Assembly (NCBI RefSeq): GCF_030372765.1 | Contig: NZ_JAUCMW010000011.1 | Coordinates: 62,001 to 126,000 of the forward strand | Length of the DNA stretch: 64,000 nt | Direction: 5' to 3' | Origin: Labilibaculum sp. K2S | GTDB lineage: Bacteria; Bacteroidota; Bacteroidia; Bacteroidales; Marinifilaceae | In this document: positions 1-7,750 of the stretch, piece after piece | Numbering within the stretch: position 1 is the first letter of the stretch | How the letters are laid out: every line of letters starts with the position of its first letter | The notes under the pieces: generated by a model | Database searches by the model: none | What the model was told of the DNA's origin: nothing | What the model saw: only the letters and a program-made list of their open reading frames with translations | Program-made: the position numbers and the translations under genes

Positions 1-407
1 CGGAAGTATATCAAATAAAGTATTGTTTTAGCATGTTAGATTTAAAGAGGAAATTCTTCCAAAAGTTGTTTGAATACAAAGCACCTCAGAATTTGGATAG
101 GAAGACTGTTGAAGTTGAAGATTGGACTCAGGAGTATGATTATCCTACAAAAGGAATCTGGAAAAGAAAGAATATTAAGCTTAAATCAGATTCTAAATTG
201 GGAAAAGAGGAAATATCTAATCAGTTAAAGGATTTATTAATATAAGAATTGGTAAAAGATCCAACAATTGTTGCTGTTAGTGCTAACTTATGTGATAATT
301 AAGATTATACTAGATGGCGGTATGTTTTTGCTCCAAATGGAGATTGGGGACAAAAGGAATATGATTCTTATGAAGACTACAAATTGATTACGGAAAATGT
401 TTATTAA
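1..407 (+). pseudogene. Broken hypothetical gene, 5' end outside window
   Basis: One reading frame runs from the window edge to a TAA at 405-407 and is interrupted by two in-frame TAA codons (243-245 and 300-302). The frame is open upstream of the ATG at 33, so the true start probably lies outside the window. Residues after the stops (DYTRWRYVFAPNGDWG..., ending YKLITENVY) look like ordinary protein, rich in Trp, Tyr and Asp, which is why I read the three segments as one decayed gene. A strong terminator follows 6 bases later. I do not recognise the family. A sequencing error could produce one false stop, but hardly two. Confidence 0.5.
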
Positions 408-412
408 AGTAA

Positions 413-447
413 AAAAGCAAAACCCAATTTTTGGGTTTTGCTTTTTT
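413..447 (+). terminator. Intrinsic terminator after the broken gene
   Basis: A near-perfect hairpin (AAAAGCAAAACCCA, short AT loop, TGGGTTTTGCTTTT) is followed by a T run. It ends the rightward unit that enters from the left edge and, being symmetrical, could also serve the leftward gene that stops at 494. Confidence 0.8.
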
Positions 448-493
448 AAGTAGTATCTCATAAAGTGTCCTTAATATTTATATTTGGTTAATG

Positions 494-868
494 TTAAGAG
501 TTTTTAATGCTTGTTTTAGTAAATCTTTCTTCTGGAATTGCTTTTTCAACTCTACAAGCAAAATCAAAAGTTTGATAATGTACCTCCTTGCTTGATATAC
601 TTTCTTCTTTAACCAATTGCAGTTTTCCTGTACTTTCCGTTTCAAGCCCAATTAATAAGTGTTTAATCAAGTCATACATGTCGAATATCTTCAGTGCCAA
701 TGTCTGATCTACCGAGTTATTAGCTGTACTTTCCAAATTTTCACACAATACATGTAATCTTAAATCCAATAACTGTTTTTCCCAATCAATACTATATGCG
801 GTAAATAAAGCAGGCAATTCATACTGCTTATAGGCGTCTGGTAATAATTCTTCTCTATTGTATATCAC
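494..868 (-). CDS. Hypothetical protein, 124 aa
   Basis: I do not recognise this protein. It starts with GTG (866-868 on the complement) as MIYNREELLPDAYKQYELP, has no signal peptide or membrane segment, and looks mainly helical and acidic, so it is probably cytoplasmic. It is divergent from mutS, with 130 bp between the two starts, so they may share a regulatory region. No Shine-Dalgarno sequence decides the start. The length of the frame and its normal composition favour a real gene; the function is unknown. Confidence 0.55.
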   Translation of the reverse strand: MIYNREELLPDAYKQYELPALFTAYSIDWEKQLLDLRLHVLCENLESTANNSVDQTLALKIFDMYDLIKHLLIGLETESTGKLQLVKEESISSKEVHYQTFDFACRVEKAIPEERFTKTSIKNS

Positions 869-998
869 CGTGTTTTACTAGGAGTATTACTTGTGAGCTT
901 ATTTTCTGTTCTGTTATTTTTTCTGATCTCTAAATCGGATTGATTATATTTGTTCGAGAAAGATAAAAAATTGCGTAACCTCTAAATATATTAACTCC

Positions 999-3614
999 TT
1001 GGTACAAGCTAGAAAAGCCGTTGAAACCCCATTAATGAAGCAGTATTATCAGATGAAGGATAAACATCCTGATGCTATTTTGCTGTTTCGGGTTGGTGAC
1101 TTTTACGAAACATTTTCTGATGATGCAATTCGTGCTTCTGAAATTTTAGGCATTACCCTGACTAAGCGTGCAAACGGATCAGCATCCTATGTTGAGTTGG
1201 CGGGATTTCCACATCATTCTATAGATACTTATCTTCCTAAATTGGTACGGGCAGGCATGCGTGTGGCCATATGTGAGCAATTGGAAGATCCAAAGAAAAC
1301 CAAAACTTTGGTTAAACGTGGCATTGTAGAACTGGTAACGCCTGGAGTATCCTATAATGACAATGTTTTGGAGCATCGGGAGAATAATTTTCTTGCCTGT
1401 ATTCATATGGAGAAAAATTCAGCCGGGATTGCATTTTTAGATGCCTCAACAGGTGAGTTTTTAACTGCTGAAGGAAGTTTTGAGTATATCGATAAATTAT
1501 TGGGCAATTTTCAGCCAAAAGAGGTTTTGTATCAGAGAGGGAAAGAGAAAATCTTTCATGAATTATTTGGTGGCAAGTTTTATACTTTCACCATGGATGA
1601 TTGGGTTTTTACCGAAAGTGCGGCTAAGGACAGATTGCTTCGTCATTTTGAGACAAGTTCGTTGAAAGGATTTGGAGTTCAGACGCTACGCAATGGAATC
1701 ATTGCCTCGGGTGCGGTTTTGCATTATCTGGATATCACAAAACACAGTCAGGCAGCTCATGTAACTCAGCTTTCGAGGATAGAGGAAGATAAATACGTGT
1801 GGCTGGATAAATTTACAGTTCGGAATTTAGAGCTGTTTGGAGCCTTAAACGATGGCGCAAGTACGCTTTCGGGTGTAATGGATAAAACCTTATCGCCAAT
1901 GGGAGCACGCCTTTTAAAAAGGTGGATTGCTCTTCCCTTAAAGGATTCGGCGAGTATTAATGATCGTCTTCGTGTTGTGAATCATTTTTTCGAGAATGAA
2001 AAGGTTTCTTATTCCATAGGAGATGAAATTCAGCAGATTGGAGATTTGGAGCGGATTATTTCCAAGGTTGCTGTGGGCAGAGTTAGTCCGCGGGAGGTTG
2101 TTCAGCTAAAAAATGCTTTGATTGCCATTGAACCTATCCGAAACTATTGTTTGAGTAGTGGTAATGATGGTTTGCTAAAAATAGGCGATCAATTGAATCC
2201 ATGTGTTTCGGTTCGGGAAAAGATCGAAAAGGAAATTCATGCTGATCCGCCCAACATGGTTAGTAAAGGCGGTGTAATTGCTGATGGGGTTTGCGAAGAG
2301 TTGGATGATTTAAGGAAGATATCTTTCTCGGGTAAAGATTATTTACTGCAAATGCAGATGCGTGAGATTGAAAGAACAGGTATTACTTCTCTTAAGATTG
2401 CGTTTAATAATGTGTTTGGATACTATATCGAGGTAAGAAACACTCATAAGGACAAGGTTCCTGAAGAATGGATCAGAAAGCAGACTTTAGTTAGTGCTGA
2501 GCGCTATATTACTCAGGAATTAAAGGATTACGAAGAGAAAATATTAGGAGCTGAAGAAAAAATACTGGCTTTGGAAACCCGTTTGTATAACGAATTGGTT
2601 CTTGGTATTGCTGATTATATTTCTACCATTCAGTTAAATGCGGCCATGATAGGGCGACTGGATTGTTTGCTGTCTTTTGCGAAATTGGCAAAAGCGAACC
2701 ATTACAATTGTCCGGATATCAACGATTCTCAGGTAATTGATATCAAACAGGGAAGACATCCGGTTATTGAAAAGCAACTGCCAATCGATGAAAAATACAT
2801 TGCCAATGATGTTTATCTGGACAATGAATCGCAGCAGGTAATTATTATTACAGGGCCAAATATGGCGGGTAAGTCGGCTTTGCTCCGACAAACTGCACTA
2901 ATTGTTTTAATGGCGCAAATTGGAAGTTTTGTGCCGGCTAAGGAAGCAAATATTGGTTGTGTTGATAAGATTTTCACCCGTGTAGGGGCTTCGGATAACA
3001 TTTCATTGGGTGAATCTACTTTTATGGTGGAAATGAATGAAGCGGCCAGTATTCTTAACAACCTTTCATCACGGAGTTTGATTTTGTTTGATGAATTGGG
3101 ACGGGGAACCAGCACTTATGACGGGATTTCTATCGCCTGGTCGATTGTGGAATACATTCACGAGAACAGTAACAGCAGAGCCAAAACATTATTTGCAACG
3201 CATTACCATGAGCTTAACGAGATGGAGAAATCATTCTCAAGAGTGAAGAATTTTAATGTTTCGGTGAAAGAAGTTAATAATAAGGTTATTTTCCTGAGAA
3301 AATTAGTTTCCGGGGGATCAAATCACAGCTTTGGTATTCATGTGGCACGTATGGCCGGAATGCCTAAATCTGTTGTGAAACGAGCTGATGAGATATTACT
3401 TCAGTTGGAAGGAAAACAAAATGGAGAATCGCTTGCCAAACCAGTTGGTGAGATCGCCCAACAGAGAGAAGGTTATCAAATGAGCTTTTTTCAACTCGAT
3501 GATCCGGTACTTCTTCAAATCAGAAACGAAATTTCAGATCTGGATATTAATAATCTGACACCAATTGAGGCTCTAAATAAGTTGAATGAGATAAAAAAGA
3601 TATCCGGATTGTAA
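999..3614 (+). CDS. mutS: DNA mismatch repair protein MutS
   Basis: MutS binds mismatched or unpaired bases and uses ATP to signal repair. The 871 residues are the usual length for bacterial MutS1. Visible landmarks: mismatch-reading Phe-x-Glu motif in GDFYETF (F35-E37), connector and lever domains, Walker A GPNMAGKS (619-626), the signature [10 protein letters not shown], Walker B with [12 protein letters not shown] (D698 onward) and [10 protein letters not shown]. The start is taken as TTG at 999, because the conserved ETPLMKQY segment lies upstream of the first internal ATG; related proteins also begin a few residues before ETPLMKQ. It stands alone, with no mutL nearby and no clear terminator before the tRNA promoter at 3752. 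Nothing looks abnormal. Confidence 0.97.
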   Translation: MVQARKAVETPLMKQYYQMKDKHPDAILLFRVGDFYETFSDDAIRASEILGITLTKRANGSASYVELAGFPHHSIDTYLPKLVRAGMRVAICEQLEDPKKTKTLVKRGIVELVTPGVSYNDNVLEHRENNFLACIHMEKNSAGIAFLDASTGEFLTAEGSFEYIDKLLGNFQPKEVLYQRGKEKIFHELFGGKFYTFTMDDWVFTESAAKDRLLRHFETSSLKGFGVQTLRNGIIASGAVLHYLDITKHSQAAHVTQLSRIEEDKYVWLDKFTVRNLELFGALNDGASTLSGVMDKTLSPMGARLLKRWIALPLKDSASINDRLRVVNHFFENEKVSYSIGDEIQQIGDLERIISKVAVGRVSPREVVQLKNALIAIEPIRNYCLSSGNDGLLKIGDQLNPCVSVREKIEKEIHADPPNMVSKGGVIADGVCEELDDLRKISFSGKDYLLQMQMREIERTGITSLKIAFNNVFGYYIEVRNTHKDKVPEEWIRKQTLVSAERYITQELKDYEEKILGAEEKILALETRLYNELVLGIADYISTIQLNAAMIGRLDCLLSFAKLAKANHYNCPDINDSQVIDIKQGRHPVIEKQLPIDEKYIANDVYLDNESQQVIIITGPNMAGKSALLRQTALIVLMAQIGSFVPAKEANIGCVDKIFTRVGASDNISLGESTFMVEMNEAASILNNLSSRSLILFDELGRGTSTYDGISIAWSIVEYIHENSNSRAKTLFATHYHELNEMEKSFSRVKNFNVSVKEVNNKVIFLRKLVSGGSNHSFGIHVARMAGMPKSVVKRADEILLQLEGKQNGESLAKPVGEIAQQREGYQMSFFQLDDPVLLQIRNEISDLDINNLTPIEALNKLNEIKKISGL

Positions 3615-3751
3615 AAAAAGATAAAAAATGTGAGTGTCCCATATACAAAGGCTTTTGATGTGTAGTGCCTGAATTTCAAGGAGTCAGATTCAGGATCCTT
3701 GTAATGTCTTTTATGATGATTGAAAAAAAATGAGTCAAAAGGTTTTTTTCC

Positions 3752-3782
3752 TTTGCAGAATCAAAAAATACGCATATATTTG
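3752..3782 (+). promoter_or_regulatory. Bacteroidota-type promoter of tRNA-Gly/Leu
   Basis: TTTG at 3752-3755 is separated by exactly 19 bases from TATATTTG at 3775-3782. This matches the known Bacteroidota primary-sigma consensus TTTG-N19-TAnnTTTG. Transcription should start near 3789, about 37 bases before the first tRNA. Confidence 0.8.
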
Positions 3783-3825
3783 CATCGCAATTGAGAGAAC
3801 AACGGTTCCCTTTTAAAAGCACAAT

Positions 3826-3898
3826 GCGAGAATAGCTCAGTTGGTAGAGCACAACCTTGCCAAGGTTGGGGTCGCGAGTTCGAGTCTCGTTTCTCGCT
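3826..3898 (+). tRNA. tRNA-Gly(GCC)
   Basis: A 73-base cloverleaf with acceptor GCGAGAA/TTCTCGC and discriminator U, D arm AGCTCAGTTGGTAGAGC, anticodon loop TTGCCAA giving GCC, and T loop GTTCGAGTC. A CA follows, but full CCA is not encoded. It is co-transcribed with tRNA-Leu 16 bases downstream. Confidence 0.96.
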
Positions 3899-3914
3899 CA
3901 AAATCCGAAAGGAT

Positions 3915-3998
3915 GCCCAGGTGGTGGAATTGGTAGACACGCTGGACTTAAAATCCAGTGGCTTCACGGCCGTGCGGGTTCAAGTCCCGCCCCGGGTA
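3915..3998 (+). tRNA. tRNA-Leu(TAA), one acceptor mismatch
   Basis: An 84-base tRNA with the long variable arm of class II tRNAs (TGGCTTCACGGCCGT), anticodon loop CTTAAAA giving TAA, and T arm GCGGGTTCAAGTCCCGC. The acceptor pairs GCCCAGG with CCCGGGT: position 1 is G-U, and position 5 is an A-C mismatch where related tRNAs usually have G-C. The discriminator is A. It is still probably functional. Confidence 0.94.
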
Positions 3999-4000
3999 CA

Positions 4001-4043
4001 AAAACCCCTGTAAACAGCAATGTTTACAGGGGTTTTGTTTTTT
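4001..4043 (+). terminator. Intrinsic terminator of the tRNA-Gly/Leu unit
   Basis: A perfect 16-bp stem (AAAACCCCTGTAAACA with its complement), GCAA loop, then GTTTTTT. It starts three bases after the tRNA-Leu discriminator. Confidence 0.92.
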
Positions 4044-4098
4044 GGGGGAACGAATGGGGGAATGCAGCGGTATTAAATTTGGATCAATTCGAAAATAA

Positions 4099-5286
4099 TT
4101 AGTTGATTGGTAAAACAAAGTAAAATTGAGAGCCTTCCCCTTTTACTGATTCTATCCTTATTTTACCGCCAAGTATCCTGACGTATTCCTTAACAATCGT
4201 TAAGCCTAAGCCTGATCCTTCATAAATTAATTCTTTACCATTATCAATACGGTAAAAATGCTCAAAAATAAGTTCTTGGTCTTCCGAAGAAATGCCAACA
4301 CCGGTATCCTTAATATAAAATTGAATCTCGTTCGTTTTGGTTTTAAAATCAAATCCAAACTTTACACTTCCTTTGTTTGTATATTTAATAGCATTTGAAA
4401 TCAACTTACTAAGTATTATTTCTATCTTTTCTTTATCCGAGAAAATAATTATTTCTTTTGCCTTATAATTATTTTCATAAGAAAATTCAATTCCTTTTGC
4501 ATCAGCTTCAGGTTTATACAGAACATACGTGTCTTCAATTACATCCTTAACATTCAGGTCTTCAATATAGATATCCAGGCAATCAGCATCTAACCTTGAT
4601 ATTTGAATAAGTTCATCTATTGTATTTAGCATTCGAACAGAACTTTGCTGAATAGCACCAATATATTTCAGATGATTTTCTTTTGATAAAACAGAGTCTT
4701 CAAGCAATTCTGCAAACCCAAGAATACTATTCATTGGTGTTCGAATTTCATGATTCATATTTGTTAAAAAAGCTGATTTTAACTTGCTGGCTTCTTCAGC
4801 TTCCTGCGTAGCCTTAATTAGCTTCATTTGGGTCAGTTTAAAATCTGTAATATTATCAACATAACCATCGTATCTATAGATTCTGCCAGTAATATCCCGT
4901 ACTGCACGAGCACCTTCTCTTACATAAATAACATCACCCTCTTTTGTGTACCATTCAGATTTAAAATTAATTATTTCACCTTTTTCTTCCAGTATCTTCT
5001 TGAAATTTTCTCGCTTATTACTGTCTACGTAACATTCCTTTGATAGGTCTTTTTCTAATAAATCTTCCAATGAATCATACTTCAACATTTTTAAAATTGC
5101 TTGATTCGCATAGAGAATTTGCCCTTCTGGTGTTGTTTGATACAAACCCACTAAAGAATTTTTCACTAAATCCAAATAGAGACTATTATTTTCCCAAGTT
5201 CTATTTTTAAGAATTCGGGATATAGAAAAGATTTCACCTAATGGTTTGGATAAAACCTTCTTAATTGAGCTTAAAATCATTGCCAT
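4099..5286 (-). CDS. Cytoplasmic PAS-domain sensor histidine kinase
   Basis: This hybrid-free histidine kinase should autophosphorylate on a histidine and pass the phosphate to an unknown response regulator. Residues about 35-150 form a PAS domain with a PAC tail (GQILYANQAILKM, YDGYVDNITDF). A short coiled linker leads to the HisKA domain with MNHEIRTPMNSILGF, phospho-acceptor H179. The HATPase_c domain carries the N box SNAIKYTNKG, G1 DTGVGIS, F box FEHFYRID and G2 GSGLGLTIV. There is no membrane segment and no receiver domain, so the signal is probably sensed in the cytoplasm through PAS. No response regulator is adjacent, which makes it an orphan. It ends about 55 bp after the tRNA terminator. 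Confidence 0.9.
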   Translation of the reverse strand: MAMILSSIKKVLSKPLGEIFSISRILKNRTWENNSLYLDLVKNSLVGLYQTTPEGQILYANQAILKMLKYDSLEDLLEKDLSKECYVDSNKRENFKKILEEKGEIINFKSEWYTKEGDVIYVREGARAVRDITGRIYRYDGYVDNITDFKLTQMKLIKATQEAEEASKLKSAFLTNMNHEIRTPMNSILGFAELLEDSVLSKENHLKYIGAIQQSSVRMLNTIDELIQISRLDADCLDIYIEDLNVKDVIEDTYVLYKPEADAKGIEFSYENNYKAKEIIIFSDKEKIEIILSKLISNAIKYTNKGSVKFGFDFKTKTNEIQFYIKDTGVGISSEDQELIFEHFYRIDNGKELIYEGSGLGLTIVKEYVRILGGKIRIESVKGEGSQFYFVLPIN

Positions 5287-5765
5287 ATTCTAATTTACAA
5301 ATAAATTCTTATTTATCAAGCTCATTTTTATTGTTATAAAATAAGCATATTACTGTAAAATAATTTTTATATGGTTGAGTATTGAATTAATCTGTAAAAA
5401 TCTATGCGATGTTTTTTATTTTTAATTTATCTCAATATTCAAACAATTTTAAGGGGAAATATCCGACTGAGAATATAAGGTGATCGGCAATTTCTATCCT
5501 CAAATCCGTTTTAGATGATTTAACTACACTATCATCCCATAATATCAGTCTGTTTAGGCTAGTGTGTTTAGTTTAATTGCAGTAGGTTTTGATATCGGTA
5601 GTTTTTCCTCCGAATTGGTTACAGCCAAAAGGATAAAAGTTGTAATTAATGCCCAAACTATTAAAAATATTGTTCCTCCGACTATATTTTATTTTTAATT
5701 ACGCCCAATTCTGAAATAAACATCATGTAATTTATTTCAATTATATCTTCTCGAAATGTGTTTAC
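5287..5765. other. Intergenic region, 479 bp
   Basis: AT-rich stretch between the histidine kinase start and the antiporter stop, both on the minus strand. It presumably holds the kinase promoter. The only coding-like segment is the start-less hydrophobic frame at 5554-5688, listed separately. I see no RNA gene or strong hairpin. Confidence 0.5.
5554..5688 (-). other. Possible small membrane-protein remnant
   Basis: A minus-strand frame between two stops reads GTIFLIVWALITTFILLAVT followed by a short polar tail ending IKLNTLA. That is the shape of a single-span small membrane protein. There is no ATG, GTG or TTG ahead of the hydrophobic stretch (the frame begins AAT ATA GTC), so it is either a relic that lost its start or a chance AT-rich frame. 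Confidence 0.2.
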
Positions 5766-7031
5766 TTATTTCATATCTTCGATGCTTGGCGCTTTCCATT
5801 TTACGCTTTCTACTTTTCTGTCTAAGGCAATATTTATGGCCATAGAGTTTCTGTATTTGTCGTAAATCATTGCACACGTCATGATTAAACTGGTTCCAAT
5901 AATTACACAAAGCAATATTCCCGGCTCAAAATCTTCAACTTGTGCTTCGGAAGGTATGCTGTAAAATAAAAGTACGGTGATTAAGCCACGAGGAGCCACA
6001 AATAATTGTGGCAGTATATCTTTTCCTACAAAAATGCGCAGTATAACGTATCGTATCGCATAAATCGAAATCAAAATCAGAAAGCTTACTATTGTTACGT
6101 TTAAACTTAGTAAGGAGGAAACGGCAATCGAAAGACCGAAAATTACAAAGAAAAAGGTTCGGACAACAAAGGCTGTTTCTGCTGTAATTGTATGCAACTC
6201 ATTATAGATATGATGTGCTTTTTCGAAATCAATTAATTTTGAGAGTTTTCCTTTGAAAAAAAGTTTCATGTTCGCGATCACCAATCCAAATATCAGGATA
6301 ATAATAAGCGAAGAAAGGTGCATTTTTTTGCCCAGTGCATATAGTAGTAAGAGTACAGCTATCAGTAAAAAGAGTTTTACCTTACTTTTTATACGTTGAA
6401 AAATTAAAATAATTGCATAACTGGCTACCAGGGAGATAATGATGGTGAGCAGTATGTTTCCTGCAAATCCTGTTACTCCGCTATCTTCGGCAGGGTTTAA
6501 TTTTCCGGTTAAAAAATAGAACATCATAATGCCCATGATATCCGAAAAAGTACTTTCATAAATATGAAATTCTTTTTTGCCTGCATTTAAACCTGAGACA
6601 CTTGGTATGATAATGGCACTGGATAGTATTGACAAAGGTGTTGCGTAAAGCCAGGCCGATTCCATAGTCATTCCGGGAATGAAATTGTAAAGAATCAATA
6701 CAACGGCCCATGTTGATAAAATAAGGCCGGTTAAGGCAACAGTAAATGATTTTAGAATGGGAATTAATTTTTCTCTTTTCAGTTCCAGTTCAAGGGCCGC
6801 TTCCAGCACAATCATAATTAAACCGACAATTCCCAAAACTTCCAGAATGGGAAAGAAATTTAATGTTTCTGCATTGAAATGTTTTAGTATGTATTGCAAA
6901 CCAACCCCCAGTACGATAAGCATCAATACAGCAGGAATGTTTGTTTTTTTTGATAATTCATTGAATAAAAAGGATAAAATTATGATTATGGATACTTCAA
7001 TAATCAAATTATAGGATGAAATGATTTCCAT
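5766..7031 (-). CDS. Cation:proton antiporter (CPA1/NhaP-like)
   Basis: A 421-residue inner-membrane protein with about 12 hydrophobic segments and the fold signature of the Na+(K+)/H+ antiporter superfamily. Residues 159-164 read ESTFSD, the position of the ESxxND ion-binding motif of CPA1 antiporters, with Ser for Asn and the essential Asp (D164) kept. The hydrophobic segments begin at the very N-terminus, and a charged tail ends KAPSIEDMK. It is the last gene of a three-gene operon: 5 bp separate it from the MscS-like gene. Its likely role is exchange of monovalent cations for protons; the ion cannot be told from sequence. Regulation by the upstream ATPase/MscS-like partners is inferred from gene order only. 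Confidence 0.85.
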   Translation of the reverse strand: MEIISSYNLIIEVSIIIILSFLFNELSKKTNIPAVLMLIVLGVGLQYILKHFNAETLNFFPILEVLGIVGLIMIVLEAALELELKREKLIPILKSFTVALTGLILSTWAVVLILYNFIPGMTMESAWLYATPLSILSSAIIIPSVSGLNAGKKEFHIYESTFSDIMGIMMFYFLTGKLNPAEDSGVTGFAGNILLTIIISLVASYAIILIFQRIKSKVKLFLLIAVLLLLYALGKKMHLSSLIIILIFGLVIANMKLFFKGKLSKLIDFEKAHHIYNELHTITAETAFVVRTFFFVIFGLSIAVSSLLSLNVTIVSFLILISIYAIRYVILRIFVGKDILPQLFVAPRGLITVLLFYSIPSEAQVEDFEPGILLCVIIGTSLIMTCAMIYDKYRNSMAINIALDRKVESVKWKAPSIEDMK

Positions 7032-7036
7032 GGTGA

Positions 7037-7750
7037 TTACTTAAAATTGTTGGTTACACTTGTCTCAATCTGTATTTCATGTAAAAAAGCAGTTAAATCT
7101 TCGGTAGCAGCACCATTCTCGAGTGTGAACTGAAATTTATATACCTGAGGAATTTCACTGTTTTTTAGGCTGGGTTTTTGTTCGAAATCTAAAATTGGAT
7201 TGTCAAAAATAAGATTTAAAACCTGTTCTTTTGTTAGTTGTGTACGCAGGTAAAGGGTTTGCCTTAGTTTGGTATTCACATTTGAGTTGATTGCAAATCC
7301 TAAATTTTCAATTTCGGTGTAATTAATAAATCGCTCTCCATATTCGGCATTAATGATTAAACCGAAGGATTGAAGACTCTTAACTTCTCCCTTAAAATCT
7401 CCTATTGTGATAAATGCGTCTTTGCTTACCAAGGGGTTTGTTCTAAAAAAAATGCCACTCATGTAGTTTTTGATATAGAAGAAACCAAAAAAACTTATGA
7501 AAACCAATAGAATACTGTGTGTGATGTAATTGATAGATATAAAATCAAGCAATAAAAAAGAAGTTGCAATGGGTTTATAAAACAACTGAGCTTTTTTTAA
7601 AAAGCCAATTATTTTCTTGTTGGTTACGTTCTTTTTAGCAAAGCGTTCTCCAATGTATGTGACAAGCTTTAGCATCCAATAGATGACTACCAGCAGTACA
7701 AGCAGGCCTAGTAAACCGCTCCAGGTATATAGTGTCTCGATATTTTCCAT
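7037..7750 (-). CDS. MscS-like membrane protein
   Basis: A 237-residue protein with three hydrophobic segments (about 9-31, 62-80 and 82-100), then a soluble region. Residues about 104-150 (SKDAFITIGDFKGEVKSLQS, then IINAEYGERFINYTEIENLG) resemble the beta domain of MscS mechanosensitive channels, where a DxxxIGDxxGxVxxI pattern is common. The C-terminal alpha/beta part is weakly conserved. The family call is by eye and moderate. Its ATG directly follows the TAA of the upstream ATPase gene (TAAATG), so translation of the two is probably coupled; the antiporter starts 5 bp downstream. It may be a channel, or a non-channel membrane regulator of the antiporter. Confidence 0.55.
   Translation of the reverse strand: MENIETLYTWSGLLGLLVLLVVIYWMLKLVTYIGERFAKKNVTNKKIIGFLKKAQLFYKPIATSFLLLDFISINYITHSILLVFISFFGFFYIKNYMSGIFFRTNPLVSKDAFITIGDFKGEVKSLQSFGLIINAEYGERFINYTEIENLGFAINSNVNTKLRQTLYLRTQLTKEQVLNLIFDNPILDFEQKPSLKNSEIPQVYKFQFTLENGAATEDLTAFLHEIQIETSVTNNFK

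Noticed and set aside
669..682. GTCATACATGT, a perfect core of the shared operator motif
   Set aside because: It lies inside the coding sequence of the hypothetical gene 494-868, far from the peptidoglycan genes; taken as chance.
4037..4080. G-rich stretch after tRNA-Leu considered as an integrase attachment site
   Set aside because: No repeat of the tRNA 3' end and no integrase gene nearby.
3761..4102. Long open frames on both strands across the tRNA-Gly/Leu genes
   Set aside because: They run through the tRNAs and the terminator and have no protein-like character.
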